Assembly (NCBI RefSeq): GCF_014650715.1
Contig: NZ_BMVM01000023.1
Span: forward strand, 34,490-98,489
Reading direction: 5' to 3'
DNA: 64,000 bases
DNA from: Streptomyces bluensis
GTDB lineage: Bacteria; Actinomycetota; Actinomycetes; Streptomycetales; Streptomycetaceae
Notes under the pieces: model-generated
Seen by the model: only the letters and a program-made list of their open reading frames with translations
Told to the model about the DNA's origin: nothing
Database searches by the model: none
Made by a program: the position numbers and the translations under genes
In this document: positions 51,065 through 58,575 of the stretch, in pieces
Layout: the number at the start of each line of letters is the position of its first letter
How positions within the stretch are numbered: position 1 is the stretch's first letter

Positions 51065-51751
51065 CTACGGGTGGCCCTTCACCCACCGGTACTGCAACTC
51101 CGGTCTCCCCACCGTCCCGTACTGCGGACTGCGTGCCGCCCGCCCCGCCTCCACCAGGTGCTCCAGATACCGCCGGGCCGTGATCCGTGAGATTCCCACC
51201 GCCTCCGCGACCCCGGCCGCGGTCAGCCCTTCGGCACAGTCACGCAGGGCGACGGTGACCTTCTCCAGGGTGGGCGCGCTCAGCCCTTTGGGCAGCGCCG
51301 CCGGCCCCGGAGCGCGCAGGGTGGCCAGCGCGCGGTCCACCTCGTCCTGGCCGCTCGCCTCGCCCGCCGCCGCGTGGAACTCGGCGTAACGGACCAGGCG
51401 GTCCCGCAGCGTGGCGAAGGTGAAGGGCTTCAGGACGTACTGCACCACGCCCAGCGACACCCCCTCCCGTACGACCGCCAGGTCCCGTGCCGACGTCACC
51501 GCTATCACGTCCGCGTGGTAGCCGGCGGCGCGGAGGGAACGGGCGAGTTGCAGTCCGTGCACGTCCGGGAGATGGAGATCCAGCAGCAGCAGGTCCACGG
51601 GCATCCGGTCCAGTGCGCGGCGCGCCTCCGCTCCGGTGTGCGCCTTGCCGACCGCCATGAAGCCGGGCACCCGGCCGACGTACATGACATGCGCGTCGGC
51701 GGCCACCGGGTCGTCCTCCACGACCAGGACACGGATGGGTTCGGTTGTCAT
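51065..51751 (-). CDS. CitB/DcuR-type response regulator
   Basis: 228 residues. Receiver with Asp58 (LLLLDLHLPDVHG) and Lys in VLKPFTF, then a C-terminal HTH (LTAAGVAEAVGISRITARRYLEHLVEAGRA) of the type that controls dicarboxylate and citrate uptake. Second gene after the kinase, overlapping it by ATGA. Dicarboxylate symporter on the other side is the likely target. Confidence 0.92.
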   Translation of the reverse strand: MTTEPIRVLVVEDDPVAADAHVMYVGRVPGFMAVGKAHTGAEARRALDRMPVDLLLLDLHLPDVHGLQLARSLRAAGYHADVIAVTSARDLAVVREGVSLGVVQYVLKPFTFATLRDRLVRYAEFHAAAGEASGQDEVDRALATLRAPGPAALPKGLSAPTLEKVTVALRDCAEGLTAAGVAEAVGISRITARRYLEHLVEAGRAARSPQYGTVGRPELQYRWVKGHP

Positions 51752-53442
51752 ACGTGGCCTCCAGGCACGGCTCCGGGCACGGCGGACCGAGCGGTCTCCG
51801 TCTCCGCGCCGGCCCGGGCGGACCCCACCGTAGGCAACGGCAGCCGGACCTCGAACTCCGCCCCGCCCCCGGTGGCCTCCGTCACCGTCAGCGTGCCCTC
51901 GTTGCGGCGTACGGTCTGCCGGACCAGGGCGAGGCCGAGGCCGCGGCCGCCGGGGCCTGCCGGTTTCGTCGAGAAGCCGCGTTCGAACACGGCCTCCGCG
52001 TGGGCCGGGTCCACGCCCGCGCCGGTGTCGGCGACCCGCAGCACCAATTCGGCCCCCGTATCGGACTCCGTCGTGTACGCCGTCACCGTCACCCGCGCCC
52101 CGGCCGTCCCCTGCGCCGCGTCCACCGCGTTGTCGATCAGGTTGCCGAGGACGGTGACCAGGTCGCGGGCCGAGAGGGACTCCGGGAGGAGGCCGTCGTC
52201 GATGCGGCTGTCCTCGGAGACCACCAGTTCCACGCCCCGCTCGTTGGCCTGGGCCGCCTTGCCCAGGAGCAGGGCCGCCAGGACGGGCTCGCTGACCGCG
52301 GCGACCACCTGGTCCGTCAGGGCCTGGGCCAGTTCCAGTTCCGCCGTCGCGAAGTCGACCGCCTCGTCCGCGCGGCCGAGCTCGATCAGGGAGACGACCG
52401 TGTGCAGCCGGTTCGCGGCCTCGTGCGCCTGGGAGCGGAGAGCCTGGGTGAAGCCCCGTTCGGAGTCCAGCTCGCCCATCAGCGACTGGAGCTCCGTCAC
52501 ATCGCGCAGGGTCACGACCGTGCCACGGCGATGGCCGCCGGAGACGGGGGAGGTGTTCACGACCAGCACGCGGGTGGCCGTCAGGTGCACCTCGTCCACC
52601 CGCGGCTCGGACGCCAGCAGCGCACCGGTGAGCGGGGTGGGCAGGCCCAGGTCGGCGACCGAGCGGCCGACCACGTCGTCGGTCAGCCCGAGCAGTTCCT
52701 GCGCGCCGTCGTTGAACAGCGCGACCCGGTACTGGCCGTCCAGCATCAGCAGGCCCTCGCGCACGGCGTGCAGTGCGGCCTGGTGGTAGTCGTGCATGTT
52801 GCTGAGCTCGGTGGCGTTCATGCCGTGGGTGTGGCGGCGCAGCCGGGCGTTGACCACGTAGGTGCCGAGGCCGCCCAGGGCGAGCGCTCCGGCCGCGACA
52901 CCGATCAGCGCGGTGAGCTGTTCCTGGACGCGGGCGCTGATCGCCTCGACCCGGATGCCGGCGCTGACCAGGCCGATGATCCTGCCGCCCTCCTCGATGG
53001 GGGTGACCGCGCGCACGGACGCCCCGAGTGTGCCCGTGTACGTCTCGGTGAAGGTCTCGCCCCTCAGCGCCTGCTCGATGTGGCCGCGGAAGTGCTGGCC
53101 GATCTGGGCCGGGTCGGGGTGGGTCCAGCGGATGCCGTCGGGGTTCATGATCGTGACGAAGTCGACCTCGGCGTCGTGCTGCACCTTCAGCGCGTACGGC
53201 TGGAGCTCCGCTGTGGGATTCTCGGTGTGGATCGCCTGGCGTACGGAGGGGGAGTCGGCGACCGTGCGGGCCACGGCCGTCGCCTGGCGGCCGGCCGCCT
53301 CCTCGGCCTGGGAGCGGTCGCTGACGTACGTGAACAGCGCGTACCCGACGACCACGACCGCCAGCAGTACGGCCTGGACGGCGAAGAGCTGACCTGCCAG
53401 GCTGCGGGGTCTGAGGACGCGGGAGGCGCGAGGGAAGCGCAT
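51748..53442 (-). CDS. CitA/DcuS-type sensor histidine kinase
   Basis: 564 residues. Two membrane segments (AVQAVLLAVVVVGYALF and LIGVAAGALALGGLGTYVV) frame an outside PAS-like domain (residues about 45-185) of the dicarboxylate-sensing kind, followed by an inner PAS domain (LLMLDGQYRVALFNDGAQELL), the His box LRSQAHEAANRLHTVVSLIE typical of DcuS/CitA, and the ATPase domain (NLIDNAVDAAQ, DTGAGVDP, GRGLGLALV). It is divergent from the symporter and coupled to the regulator. Confidence 0.93.
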   Translation of the reverse strand: MRFPRASRVLRPRSLAGQLFAVQAVLLAVVVVGYALFTYVSDRSQAEEAAGRQATAVARTVADSPSVRQAIHTENPTAELQPYALKVQHDAEVDFVTIMNPDGIRWTHPDPAQIGQHFRGHIEQALRGETFTETYTGTLGASVRAVTPIEEGGRIIGLVSAGIRVEAISARVQEQLTALIGVAAGALALGGLGTYVVNARLRRHTHGMNATELSNMHDYHQAALHAVREGLLMLDGQYRVALFNDGAQELLGLTDDVVGRSVADLGLPTPLTGALLASEPRVDEVHLTATRVLVVNTSPVSGGHRRGTVVTLRDVTELQSLMGELDSERGFTQALRSQAHEAANRLHTVVSLIELGRADEAVDFATAELELAQALTDQVVAAVSEPVLAALLLGKAAQANERGVELVVSEDSRIDDGLLPESLSARDLVTVLGNLIDNAVDAAQGTAGARVTVTAYTTESDTGAELVLRVADTGAGVDPAHAEAVFERGFSTKPAGPGGRGLGLALVRQTVRRNEGTLTVTEATGGGAEFEVRLPLPTVGSARAGAETETARSAVPGAVPGGHV

Positions 53443-53596
53443 GCCAACAGTCTGCCTCCACGTACAAGCGTGAACTCAATGAACGGAAGGGTGACCGCCC
53501 TCACAGGGCGGGAGATAGTCACCCCATCGCAAGGGAGCGATCACCCTGCCGCAAGGGTGCACGCCTCCCGATTCGGGACCCGCGATCCCGAGCCGC

Positions 53597-53659
53597 AGGG
53601 AGCCCGTCTCCCGCCCCTGGGAGCCTGTCTCCCGCCCCTGGGAGCCCGTCTCCCAACCC
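53597..53659. repeat. Three 21-bp iterons, each a GGGAG-N5-CTCCC dyad
   Basis: Three adjoining units of 21 bases, each containing GGGAGCCCGTCTCCC or a one-base variant. The unit length is two helical turns, so the dyads face the same side. They lie 130-190 bases upstream of the symporter GTG and could bind the CitB-type regulator. Confidence 0.75.
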
Positions 53660-53695
53660 CCTGGGACCCCCACTCCCACGATTCCGAGGGGCGTT

Positions 53696-53710
53696 CTCCC
53701 AGCCTGGGAG
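53696..53710. promoter_or_regulatory. Dyad CTCCCAG-C-CTGGGAG
   Basis: Exact 7-bp arms around one base, 79 bases upstream of the symporter start. Related to the iterons in its CTCCC/GGGAG content, inverted in order. Confidence 0.45.
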
Positions 53711-53788
53711 CTCGTTCCGCACCACCCCCGGACGTGAGCCGCACGCCGGAAGAGCGAGCCGACGACGTCGTCGACGAGGAGGGCAGCC

Positions 53789-55168
53789 GTGGCCAGCACC
53801 ACAGATACGGCACCTACCGCACCCGCCAAGCGGGACCGCACGCATTACTTGTACATCGCCGTGATCGTTGCCGTGGCCCTCGGCATCGCTGTGGGCCTCA
53901 TCGCTCCCGACTTCGCGGTCGAGCTGAAGCCCATCGGCACCGGCTTCGTGAACCTGATCAAGATGATGATCTCGCCGATCATCTTCTGCACGATCGTCCT
54001 GGGCATCGGCTCCGTACGGAAGGCCGCCAAGGTCGGCGCGGTCGGCGGTATCGCCCTCGGCTACTTCGTGGTGATGTCGTTCGTCGCCCTCGGCATCGGC
54101 CTGGTCGTCGGCAACATCCTCCAGCCGGGCACCGGCCTCGCGGTGACCGACGCCATCAAGGAGACCGGCCAGGCGCAGGTCGACGCGGAGGCCAAGGGCA
54201 CCACCGAGTTCCTGCTCGGCATCATCCCGCACACGCTCGTCTCCGCCTTCACCGAGGGCGAGGTCCTGCAGACCCTGTTCGTCGCCCTGCTCGCGGGCTT
54301 CGCGCTCCAGGCCATGGGCTCGGTCGGTACCCCCATCCTGCGCGGTATCGAGCACATCCAGCGGCTCGTGTTCCGCATCCTGGCCATGATCATGTGGGCG
54401 GCCCCGATCGGTGCGTTCGGCGCCATCGCCGCCGTCACCGGGTCGGCCGGTCTGGACGCGCTCAAGAGCCTCGCCGTGCTGATGATCGGCTTCTACATCA
54501 CCTGCGTCCTGTTCGTCTTCATCGTGCTCGGCGCGCTGCTGCGGATCGTCGCGGGCCTGAACATCCTCACGTTCTTCAAGTACCTGGGACGTGAGTTCCT
54601 GCTGATCCTGTCCACCTCCTCCTCCGAGTCCGCGCTGCCGCGGCTCATCGCGAAGATGGAGCACCTGGGCGTCAGCAAGCCGGTGGTCGGCATCACCGTT
54701 CCGACCGGCTACTCCTTCAACCTCGACGGCACCATGATCTACATGACCATGGCGTCCCTGTTCATCGCCGACGCCATGGGTACGCCGATGTCGATCGGCG
54801 AGCAGATCCCGCTGCTGCTCTTCCTGCTGGTCGCCTCTAAGGGCGCGGCCGGTGTGACGGGTGCGGGGCTCGCCACCCTCGCGGGTGGCCTCCAGTCCCA
54901 CAAGCCCGCGCTCGTGGACGGTGTCGGTCTCATCGTGGGTATCGACCGCTTCATGAGCGAGGCCCGCGCGCTGACCAACTTCGCGGGCAACGCGGTCGCC
55001 ACGGTCCTGATCGGTACGTGGACGAAGGAGATCGACAAGGAGCGGGTGGAGCAGGTGCTCGCGGGGCAGCTGCCCTTCGACGAGCGGACGCTTCTCGACG
55101 AGGGTTCCGAGACTGTGACGGACTCGGAGGCCGAGCAGGGCGGGGAGAAGGCGCTGGCCAAGGCGTAG
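53789..55168 (+). CDS. dctA: Cation:dicarboxylate symporter (DctA-type)
   Basis: 459 residues, about eight membrane segments plus re-entrant loops. Family motifs: FVNLIKMMISPIIFCTIVLGIGS, SSSESALPRLIAKME (serine loop), VPTGYSFNLDGTMIYMTMA and RFMSEARALTNFAGNAVATV, which include the Na+/substrate Asn and Asp residues. It takes up succinate, fumarate or malate with cations. GTG start with GAGGAGGG upstream. Probably regulated by the adjacent two-component system through the iterons. Confidence 0.92.
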   Translation: MASTTDTAPTAPAKRDRTHYLYIAVIVAVALGIAVGLIAPDFAVELKPIGTGFVNLIKMMISPIIFCTIVLGIGSVRKAAKVGAVGGIALGYFVVMSFVALGIGLVVGNILQPGTGLAVTDAIKETGQAQVDAEAKGTTEFLLGIIPHTLVSAFTEGEVLQTLFVALLAGFALQAMGSVGTPILRGIEHIQRLVFRILAMIMWAAPIGAFGAIAAVTGSAGLDALKSLAVLMIGFYITCVLFVFIVLGALLRIVAGLNILTFFKYLGREFLLILSTSSSESALPRLIAKMEHLGVSKPVVGITVPTGYSFNLDGTMIYMTMASLFIADAMGTPMSIGEQIPLLLFLLVASKGAAGVTGAGLATLAGGLQSHKPALVDGVGLIVGIDRFMSEARALTNFAGNAVATVLIGTWTKEIDKERVEQVLAGQLPFDERTLLDEGSETVTDSEAEQGGEKALAKA

Positions 55169-55208
55169 GCGCCGGCAAAGGGCGCTCAGCCGAACGTCCC
55201 CCCAACCC

Positions 55209-55247
55209 CGAGCGGTCGGATTCTCCCCCCGTGGATCCGGCCGCTCG
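55209..55247 (+). terminator. Terminator after symporter gene
   Basis: CGAGCGGTCGGA (55209-55220) pairs with TCCGGCCGCTCG (55236-55247), one G-U pair, followed by GTCGTTTT. A good intrinsic terminator 40 bases after the stop. Confidence 0.75.
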
Positions 55248-55280
55248 GTCGTTTTGCTGCCCGGACTCGGGCGGCCGTTG

Positions 55281-55300
55281 CCTTGACGCCGACGTCAAGG
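55281..55300. promoter_or_regulatory. MerR-type operator upstream of merR
   Basis: CCTTGACG-CCGA-CGTCAAGG, an exact inverted repeat, lies 14 bases before the ATG at 55315. It overlaps a possible promoter (TTGCCT 55278-55283, 17 bases, CATACC 55301-55306), the arrangement of MerR-controlled promoters; the mRNA would be leaderless. Confidence 0.7.
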
Positions 55301-55314
55301 CATACCGTCGGCCC

Positions 55315-55743
55315 ATGCGAATCGGCGAGCTGGCGGCGCGCGGCGGGACGACCGCGAGGGCGGTGCGGTACTACGAGTCGCTGGGGCTGCTCCCCGGGCG
55401 GCGCAGCGGCAACGGGTACCGGACGTACGACGAGGATGATCTGCGGCTGTTGCGGCAGATCCGTACGTTGCAGGACTTCGGCTTCGGCCTGGAGGAGACG
55501 CGGCCGTTCGTGGAGTGTCTGCGGGCCGGGCACCCGGAGGGCGACTCCTGCCCGGCCTCGCTCGCGGTCTACCGCCGCAAGCTCGGCGAGCTCGACGCGC
55601 TGATCGGCGAGCTGACGGCCGTCCGCGCGCAGGTCGCGGATCAGCTCGCGCGGGCCGAGAGGGCGCGGGACGAGCTGGCGGCCGAGGCGGGGGTTCCGGG
55701 CGGTCCGGAGCCCGAGTGTGAGCTGGGAGGGCGGGCGACATGA
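55315..55743 (+). CDS. MerR-family regulator coupled to thioredoxin
   Basis: 142 residues: MRIGELAARGGTTARAVRYYESLGLLPGRRSG is the winged helix, followed by the coiled dimer helix. Cys68, Cys79 and Cys135 lie in or after the effector region, with EC-LRAGHPEGDSC, which might sense metal or thiol state. It overlaps a thioredoxin gene by ATGA, and the operator at 55281 suggests self-control. Confidence 0.9.
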   Translation: MRIGELAARGGTTARAVRYYESLGLLPGRRSGNGYRTYDEDDLRLLRQIRTLQDFGFGLEETRPFVECLRAGHPEGDSCPASLAVYRRKLGELDALIGELTAVRAQVADQLARAERARDELAAEAGVPGGPEPECELGGRAT

Positions 55744-56072
55744 GCAGAGCAGCGGGAGTGGCCGAGGTGACGGACGCGGATTTCGATGTGGAGGTGATCG
55801 GGGCGGAGCTGCCGGTGCTGGTGGAGTTCACCGCCGACTGGTGCCCGCCGTGCCGGCAGATGGCGCCGGTGCTCAGCGCCCTCGCCGCGGAGGAGGGGGA
55901 ACGGCTGAAGGTGGTCCAGTTGGACGTCGACACCAGTCCGGCCACCACGAACGCGTACAAGGTGCTGTCGATGCCGACGTTCATGCTGTTCCGGAACGGT
56001 GAGCCCGTACGGGCGATGGTGGGCGCCCGCCCCAAGCGGCGGCTGCTGGAGGAGCTGTCCGACGTGCTGTGA
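55740..56072 (+). CDS. Thioredoxin
   Basis: 110 residues. Single thioredoxin domain with WCPPC (Cys35-Pro-Pro-Cys38) in place of the usual WCGPC, and cis-Pro in SMPTFMLF. Cytoplasmic disulfide reductase. Starts inside the merR stop, so it is made with the regulator. Ends with the hairpin at 56103. CPPC raises or lowers the redox potential relative to CGPC in known proteins, so a specialised role is possible. Confidence 0.94.
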   Translation: MSRAAGVAEVTDADFDVEVIGAELPVLVEFTADWCPPCRQMAPVLSALAAEEGERLKVVQLDVDTSPATTNAYKVLSMPTFMLFRNGEPVRAMVGARPKRRLLEELSDVL

Positions 56073-56102
56073 CACGGCTCCTGACACCGGCTCCTGACAC
56101 GA

Positions 56103-56138
56103 AGAAATCCCCCGAGTAATTGCGCTCGGGGGATTTCT
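56103..56138 (+). terminator. Terminator after thioredoxin gene
   Basis: AGAAATCCCCCGAG (56103-56116) pairs exactly with 56125-56138 across an 8-base loop, 31 bases past the stop and followed by CTGCGTAT. Confidence 0.8.
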
Positions 56139-56187
56139 CTGCGTATATTCAATGGTTCGCGACTTAACGGAAGCCGGTCGCGGAGAA

Positions 56188-56199
56188 GTTCAATTGAAC
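56188..56199. promoter_or_regulatory. Palindrome before helicase gene
   Basis: GTTCAATTGAAC, a perfect 12-bp palindrome within a low-GC promoter stretch, next to a TATATC (-10-like, 56204-56209) and 37 bases before the TTG start. Confidence 0.45.
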
Positions 56200-56224
56200 G
56201 AAGTATATCCGGGCGGGAGCGGAA

Positions 56225-58501
56225 TTGTCAAACAGGGGCTCGCACAAAGAATTCTCCGACGATGAATTGCGGCGTGAGCAGGAATTCATCGACGGACTGT
56301 ACGTACGCGTGGACGCCCTGCGCGGGGACGCCGAGGTCTCCGTCTCGGACGCGCTGGCACAGGGCAGCACGCCCATGCAGGCGCGGCTGGAGCGGGACAT
56401 CCTCGTCGCCGAACGCTCCGGGCTGCTCGCCGCACTGAACGCCGTGGACGGTTCGCTCTGCTTCGGCCGGATCGACCTGACCTCCGGCGTCAGCCACCAC
56501 ATCGGCCGTATCGGCATCCGCGCCGACGACGCCGACCGCACACCGATCCTCATCGACTGGCGGGCCGACGTCGCCCGCCCCTTCTACCTCGCCACCGGCC
56601 ACACCCCCATGGGGCTGCGCCGCCGTCGGCACATCACCACCGAGGGCCGTGACGTCACCGCCCTGCACGACGAGATCCTCGACCTCGGCGACCGGACCCG
56701 GACCGGCCACGAGGACCCCACCGGCGACGCCGTGCTGCTCGCCGCGCTGGACGCGGCCCGCACGGGCCGCATGCACGACATCGTGCAGACCATCCAGGCC
56801 GACCAGGACCGCATCATCCGCGCACCGCACCGGGGCGTGCTGGTCGTGGAGGGCGGTCCGGGCACCGGCAAGACGGCCGTCGCCCTGCACCGGGCGGCCT
56901 ATCTGCTCTACGAGTACCGCGAGCTTCTCGCCAGGCGTGCCGTCCTGATCGTCGGCCCCAACCCCGCCTTCCTCGGCTACATCGGCGAGGTGCTGCCCTC
57001 CCTCGGTGAGACGGGCGTCCTGCTCGCGACGGTCGGCGAGCTGTTCCCCGGGGTGAAGGCCACCGCCCGGGACACCCCGGACGCCGCCCGCGTCAAGGGC
57101 CGCGCCGACATGGCCGACGTCCTCGCCGCCGTCGTACGCGACCGGCAGGCGCTCCCCGACCCGGTGATCGCCATCGAGCACGACCGGGAGATCCTCATGC
57201 TCGACGACGACCTCGTACGGGTCGCCCGCGAGCGCACCCGCGACGCGAAGCTCCCGCACAACGTGGCGCGCGAGCACTTCGAGGGCCACATCCTCAACAC
57301 GCTCACCGACATGGTCGCCGAACGCATCGGCACCGACCCCTACGACGGCTCCAACCTGCTGGACCCCAGCGACATCACCCAGATCCGCGACGAACTCGCC
57401 GAGAACCCCGAAGTGTGGTCGGCCATCGACCAGTTGTGGCCCCGGATCACCCCGCAGCGCCTCCTCGCCGACTTCCTCGCCGCGCCCGAGGGGTACGTGT
57501 CCGACGCGGACGCGGCCGCCATCCGCCGCCCGGTGACGCGGGCGTGGACCGTGGCGGACGTACCGCTGCTCGACGAGGCGGCCGAACTCCTCGGCGTGGA
57601 CGACCGGGTGGCACGGGCCGCCGCCGAGCGCGAGCGGGAGGAGCAGATCGCGTACGCGCAGGGCGTGCTGGACGTGTCGTACGCGTCCCGTACGTACGAG
57701 TTCGAGGACAAGGAGGACAGCGACCCCGAGGGGTCCGAGGTGCTGTCCGCGCACGACATCATCGACGCCGAGCGGTTCGCCGAACGGCAGGAGGAGGACG
57801 ACCACCGCAGCGCCGCCGAGCGCGCGGCGGCCGACCGTACCTGGGCGTTCGGGCACATCATCGTCGACGAGGCGCAGGAGCTGTCGCCGATGGCGTGGCG
57901 GCTGCTGATGCGGCGCTCGCCGACCCGCTCGATGACCCTGGTCGGAGACCCCGCCCAGACCGCCGAGGAAGCGGGCGTCGGCTCCTGGGCCGGCATCCTC
58001 CAGCCGTACGTCGAGGACCGCTGGGAGCACACCCGCCTCGGCGTCAACTACCGCACCCCCGCCGAGATCATGGAGCTCGCGGCGGGGATCGTACGAGCCG
58101 AGAACCCCGCTTTCGAGCCGCCGAGCTCGGTCCGCTCCACGGGGGTGCGCCCCTGGGTCCGCCAGGCCCTGGGCGACCTGCCCGGCGAGGTGGCCAAGGC
58201 GGTCGCCGAACTGACGCCCGCCGAGGGGCGTCTCGCGGTGATCGCGCCGCGCGACCTGCACCGGGCGCTGGCCGCCCGGCTGGACGGCGTGACGGCGGGC
58301 GGGGAGCCGGACCTGACGCACACGGTCGTCCTGCTCGACCCCCGGCAGGCCAAGGGCCTGGAGTTCGACTCGGTGCTCGTCGTGGAGCCGGGGCGGTTCG
58401 GTACGAGCGACCTGTATGTGGCGCTCACCCGTGCGACGCAGATGCTGGGCGTCGTGCACGAGGGGGAGCTGCCGGAGGGGCTGGTGGCGGGCGTGGGGTG
58501 A
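56225..58501 (+). CDS. HelD-type UvrD/Rep-family helicase
   Basis: 758 residues. N-terminal coiled-coil arm (SHKEFSDDELRREQEFIDGLYVRVDAL), as in HelD proteins that bind RNA polymerase. Helicase motifs: I GGPGTGKTAVALHRAAYLL, II IIVDEAQELSPM, III TLVGDPAQTAEEAG, IV LGVNYRTPAEI, V KGLEFDSVLVVEP and VI YVALTRATQ. The actinobacterial class helps release stalled RNA polymerase; some members give rifampicin tolerance. The start is TTG at 56225 with GGGAG 5 bases upstream; no other in-frame start with a site was found. Convergent with glgB. Confidence 0.9.
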   Translation: MSNRGSHKEFSDDELRREQEFIDGLYVRVDALRGDAEVSVSDALAQGSTPMQARLERDILVAERSGLLAALNAVDGSLCFGRIDLTSGVSHHIGRIGIRADDADRTPILIDWRADVARPFYLATGHTPMGLRRRRHITTEGRDVTALHDEILDLGDRTRTGHEDPTGDAVLLAALDAARTGRMHDIVQTIQADQDRIIRAPHRGVLVVEGGPGTGKTAVALHRAAYLLYEYRELLARRAVLIVGPNPAFLGYIGEVLPSLGETGVLLATVGELFPGVKATARDTPDAARVKGRADMADVLAAVVRDRQALPDPVIAIEHDREILMLDDDLVRVARERTRDAKLPHNVAREHFEGHILNTLTDMVAERIGTDPYDGSNLLDPSDITQIRDELAENPEVWSAIDQLWPRITPQRLLADFLAAPEGYVSDADAAAIRRPVTRAWTVADVPLLDEAAELLGVDDRVARAAAEREREEQIAYAQGVLDVSYASRTYEFEDKEDSDPEGSEVLSAHDIIDAERFAERQEEDDHRSAAERAAADRTWAFGHIIVDEAQELSPMAWRLLMRRSPTRSMTLVGDPAQTAEEAGVGSWAGILQPYVEDRWEHTRLGVNYRTPAEIMELAAGIVRAENPAFEPPSSVRSTGVRPWVRQALGDLPGEVAKAVAELTPAEGRLAVIAPRDLHRALAARLDGVTAGGEPDLTHTVVLLDPRQAKGLEFDSVLVVEPGRFGTSDLYVALTRATQMLGVVHEGELPEGLVAGVG

Positions 58502-58575
58502 GGGTGCGGCGGGGCTGGGTCGCCCCCGGCGCCCCTACTGGGCGGATCTTTCACGGCCGGCGGGGGCGCAAACGG

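Larger units (their letters stand above)
53443..53788. other. 346-base divergent region with iterated repeats
   Basis: Lies between the kinase gene and the symporter gene. It holds the 21-bp tandem repeats at 53597-53659 and the dyad at 53696-53710. The repeats allow an open frame on the minus strand that is not a gene. A strong ribosome site GAGGAGGG (about 53777) ends the region. Confidence 0.6.

Noticed and set aside
53476..53841. Minus-strand frame with repeated RETGSQG
   Set aside because: It is a translation of the 21-bp iterons and has no family or ribosome site.
56150..56260. Rifamycin-associated element before the HelD gene
   Set aside because: I looked for a long GC-rich inverted repeat typical of rifamycin-response elements; only the AT palindrome GTTCAATTGAAC is present.
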